From Hyphomicrobiales bacterium (lineage in GTDB: Bacteria > Pseudomonadota > Alphaproteobacteria > Rhizobiales > Beijerinckiaceae): 64,000 bases of DNA. The DNA is taken from contig JAIYDY010000034.1 of the NCBI GenBank assembly GCA_027487245.1, positions 41,806 through 105,805 of the forward strand. Direction: 5' to 3'. Positions 63,162-64,000 of the stretch are shown piece by piece. Position numbers and translations under genes: made by a program. The notes below the pieces were generated by a model. The model searched no databases and was not told the DNA's origin. It was given only the letters and a program-made list of their open reading frames with translations. Numbering within the stretch: position 1 is the stretch's first letter; every line of letters starts with the position of its first letter.

Positions 63162-63716
63162 ATGCGGTTGGACCGGTTTGTGATGGCACTGGCGCTGGCG
63201 CTTGCGGCCATGATGTCCAGTCCGGCATGGCTGGTGACGACGGCTGCATCGGCGCAGGCGGCAGGCGAGACAGCCGGCAGCGTGACCGGACTGCCCGTGC
63301 CGCGTTATGTCAGCCTGAAGAACGACCGGGTGAACCTGCGCGAAGGCCCTTCCAAGGAGAACCGCACGAGTTGGGTGTTCCAGCGCGCGGGCCTTCCGGT
63401 CGAGATCACGGCCGAATTCGAGACCTGGCGCCGCATCCGTGATGCGGAGGGTGCGGAGGGCTGGGTGCTGCACAGCCTGCTGTCCGGCCGGCGCACGGCG
63501 CTTGTGGTACCCTGGTCGAAGAACCGTGAGGAAACCATCGCCCTGATGGAACGTGCCGATGAGCGCGCGGCGCTGGTGGCGCGGCTCGCACCCAATGTGC
63601 TGGCCAACGTCAAATCCTGCGCCGGAAGCTGGTGCCGTGTCACGGTCGCCGAGCACGAAGGGTTCATTCGGCAGGACAGGCTCTGGGGCGTCTACCCCAA
63701 CGAACGGGTCAACTGA
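63162..63716 (+). CDS. Secreted SH3-domain protein
   Basis: Exported protein of 184 residues with two bacterial SH3-like domains. A signal peptide (ALALALAAMMSSPAW, cleavage near ASAQAA) is followed by LPVPRYVSLKNDRVNLREGPSKENRTSWVFQRAGLPVEI and a second SH3 repeat with CAGSWCRVTVAEHEGFIRQDRLWGVYPNE. I prefer ATG 63162, with GAGG 6 bases upstream; 63156 is too close to it. The domain is usually a cell-wall or protein contact module. Divergent from the hydroxyacid dehydrogenase. Confidence 0.87.
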   Translation: MRLDRFVMALALALAAMMSSPAWLVTTAASAQAAGETAGSVTGLPVPRYVSLKNDRVNLREGPSKENRTSWVFQRAGLPVEITAEFETWRRIRDAEGAEGWVLHSLLSGRRTALVVPWSKNREETIALMERADERAALVARLAPNVLANVKSCAGSWCRVTVAEHEGFIRQDRLWGVYPNERVN

Positions 63717-63835
63717 CCGGCCGCGGCGCTCCGATCATGGTCAATGCGGTAATGCCTACGGCGTGAGGAGGCAGCCCTGTGCCTGCCCCATCAAGCGGTC
63801 GTCCTCAGCCGATACAACGCCGAATCGGCTTCAGC

Positions 63836-64000
63836 TCAGACCGACTTGGGCTTGAGACGCACGATGACCTCGACGCGCGAGACCTCCATACCCTCGGGCA
63901 GCGCCGGCAACTCGGCCACGCGGATCGCGTCGGATGGCACGTCGATCATCCGGTCCTCCCCTTCGATGAAGAAGTGGTGGTGATCCGACGGGTTGGTGTC
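63836..64000 (-). CDS. irr: Fur family regulator, probably Irr (C-terminal part)
   Basis: The last 54 codons of a leftward gene whose start lies beyond the window. The HHHFFIEGEDRMIDVP segment is the histidine-rich metal/heme region of Irr/Fur proteins, and MEVSRVEVIVRLKPK matches the Irr C-terminus. In Hyphomicrobiales Irr represses heme synthesis and iron genes when iron is low. Convergent with the SH3 gene; a 7-bp stem (63807-63813 with 63824-63830) in the 119-base gap might end both transcripts. Confidence 0.75.
   Translation of the reverse strand, partial: DTNPSDHHHFFIEGEDRMIDVPSDAIRVAELPALPEGMEVSRVEVIVRLKPKSV

Noticed and set aside
63807..63830. Bidirectional terminator between the SH3 gene and irr
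   Set aside because: A 7-bp stem with a 10-base loop exists but has no T-run on either strand, so I only mention it in the irr entry.

Overview
The window is GC-rich, densely coded DNA from an alphaproteobacterium, most likely of the Hyphomicrobiales (Rhizobiales). The signs are a Caulobacter-type Tad/Cpa pilus locus, a heterotetrameric sarcosine oxidase, a UrtABCDE urea transporter, a complex I NDUFA9-like protein, the C-terminus of a probable Irr/Fur regulator, and several TTAA-N7-TTAA (CtrA-like) sites. No rRNA, transposase, complete prophage or CRISPR array was found. Many long ORFs antisense to real genes are GC-rich shadows.

Layout. 1-7.9 kb: tight adherence pilus genes cpaC (cut by the window edge), cpaD, cpaE, cpaF, tadB and tadC, with a TadD-like TPR lipoprotein facing them. 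8-11.8 kb: M17 aminopeptidase, MarR regulator, C40 cell-wall peptidase and an epimerase. 11.8-20.2 kb: a dihydropyrimidinase/hydantoinase and a quinone-reductase-like flavoprotein facing urtABCDE, which has a near-perfect sigma-54 promoter. 20.2-35 kb: a catabolic block with a PfkB kinase, LysR regulator, soxBDAG, amidohydrolase, Rieske oxygenase and its reductase, an M29/NicX-like protein, XRE-cupin regulator, orphan amino-acid ABC binding protein and permease, and a creatininase-family hydrolase. 35-44.6 kb: a GST, a truncated AlpA-type regulator, a decayed reading frame, then an exopolysaccharide cluster (membrane protein, GH10 glycanase, Wzy/ExoQ-like polymerase, GT2, DUF6492, GT4, WecB/TagA/CpsF). 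44.8-58.9 kb: a divergent two-transporter catabolic locus. Leftward are gntR, SDR, ridA, amidohydrolase and a polyamine-type ABC system. Rightward are livK, livH, a fused livM-livG-livF, a hydroxyacyl-CoA-dehydrogenase-like enzyme and a BKACE enzyme. 59-64 kb: class V PLP enzyme, tRNA-Leu(CAG), NDUFA9-like protein, hydroxypyruvate reductase, an SH3 protein and the end of irr.

How it fits together. The recurring theme is scavenging nitrogen and carbon from small organic-nitrogen compounds. Hydantoinase, urea uptake, sarcosine oxidase and a creatininase-fold enzyme are the parts one would expect for creatinine/hydantoin/N-methyl compound turnover, although no creatinase or urease is visible here. 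The Rieske oxygenase, its reductase, the NicX-like metalloenzyme and the ACMSD-like amidohydrolase hint at oxidative N-demethylation or N-heterocycle opening feeding sarcosine oxidase. The 45-59 kb locus could take up and degrade a beta-hydroxy (carnitine-like) or amide-linked compound. All substrate assignments are inference.
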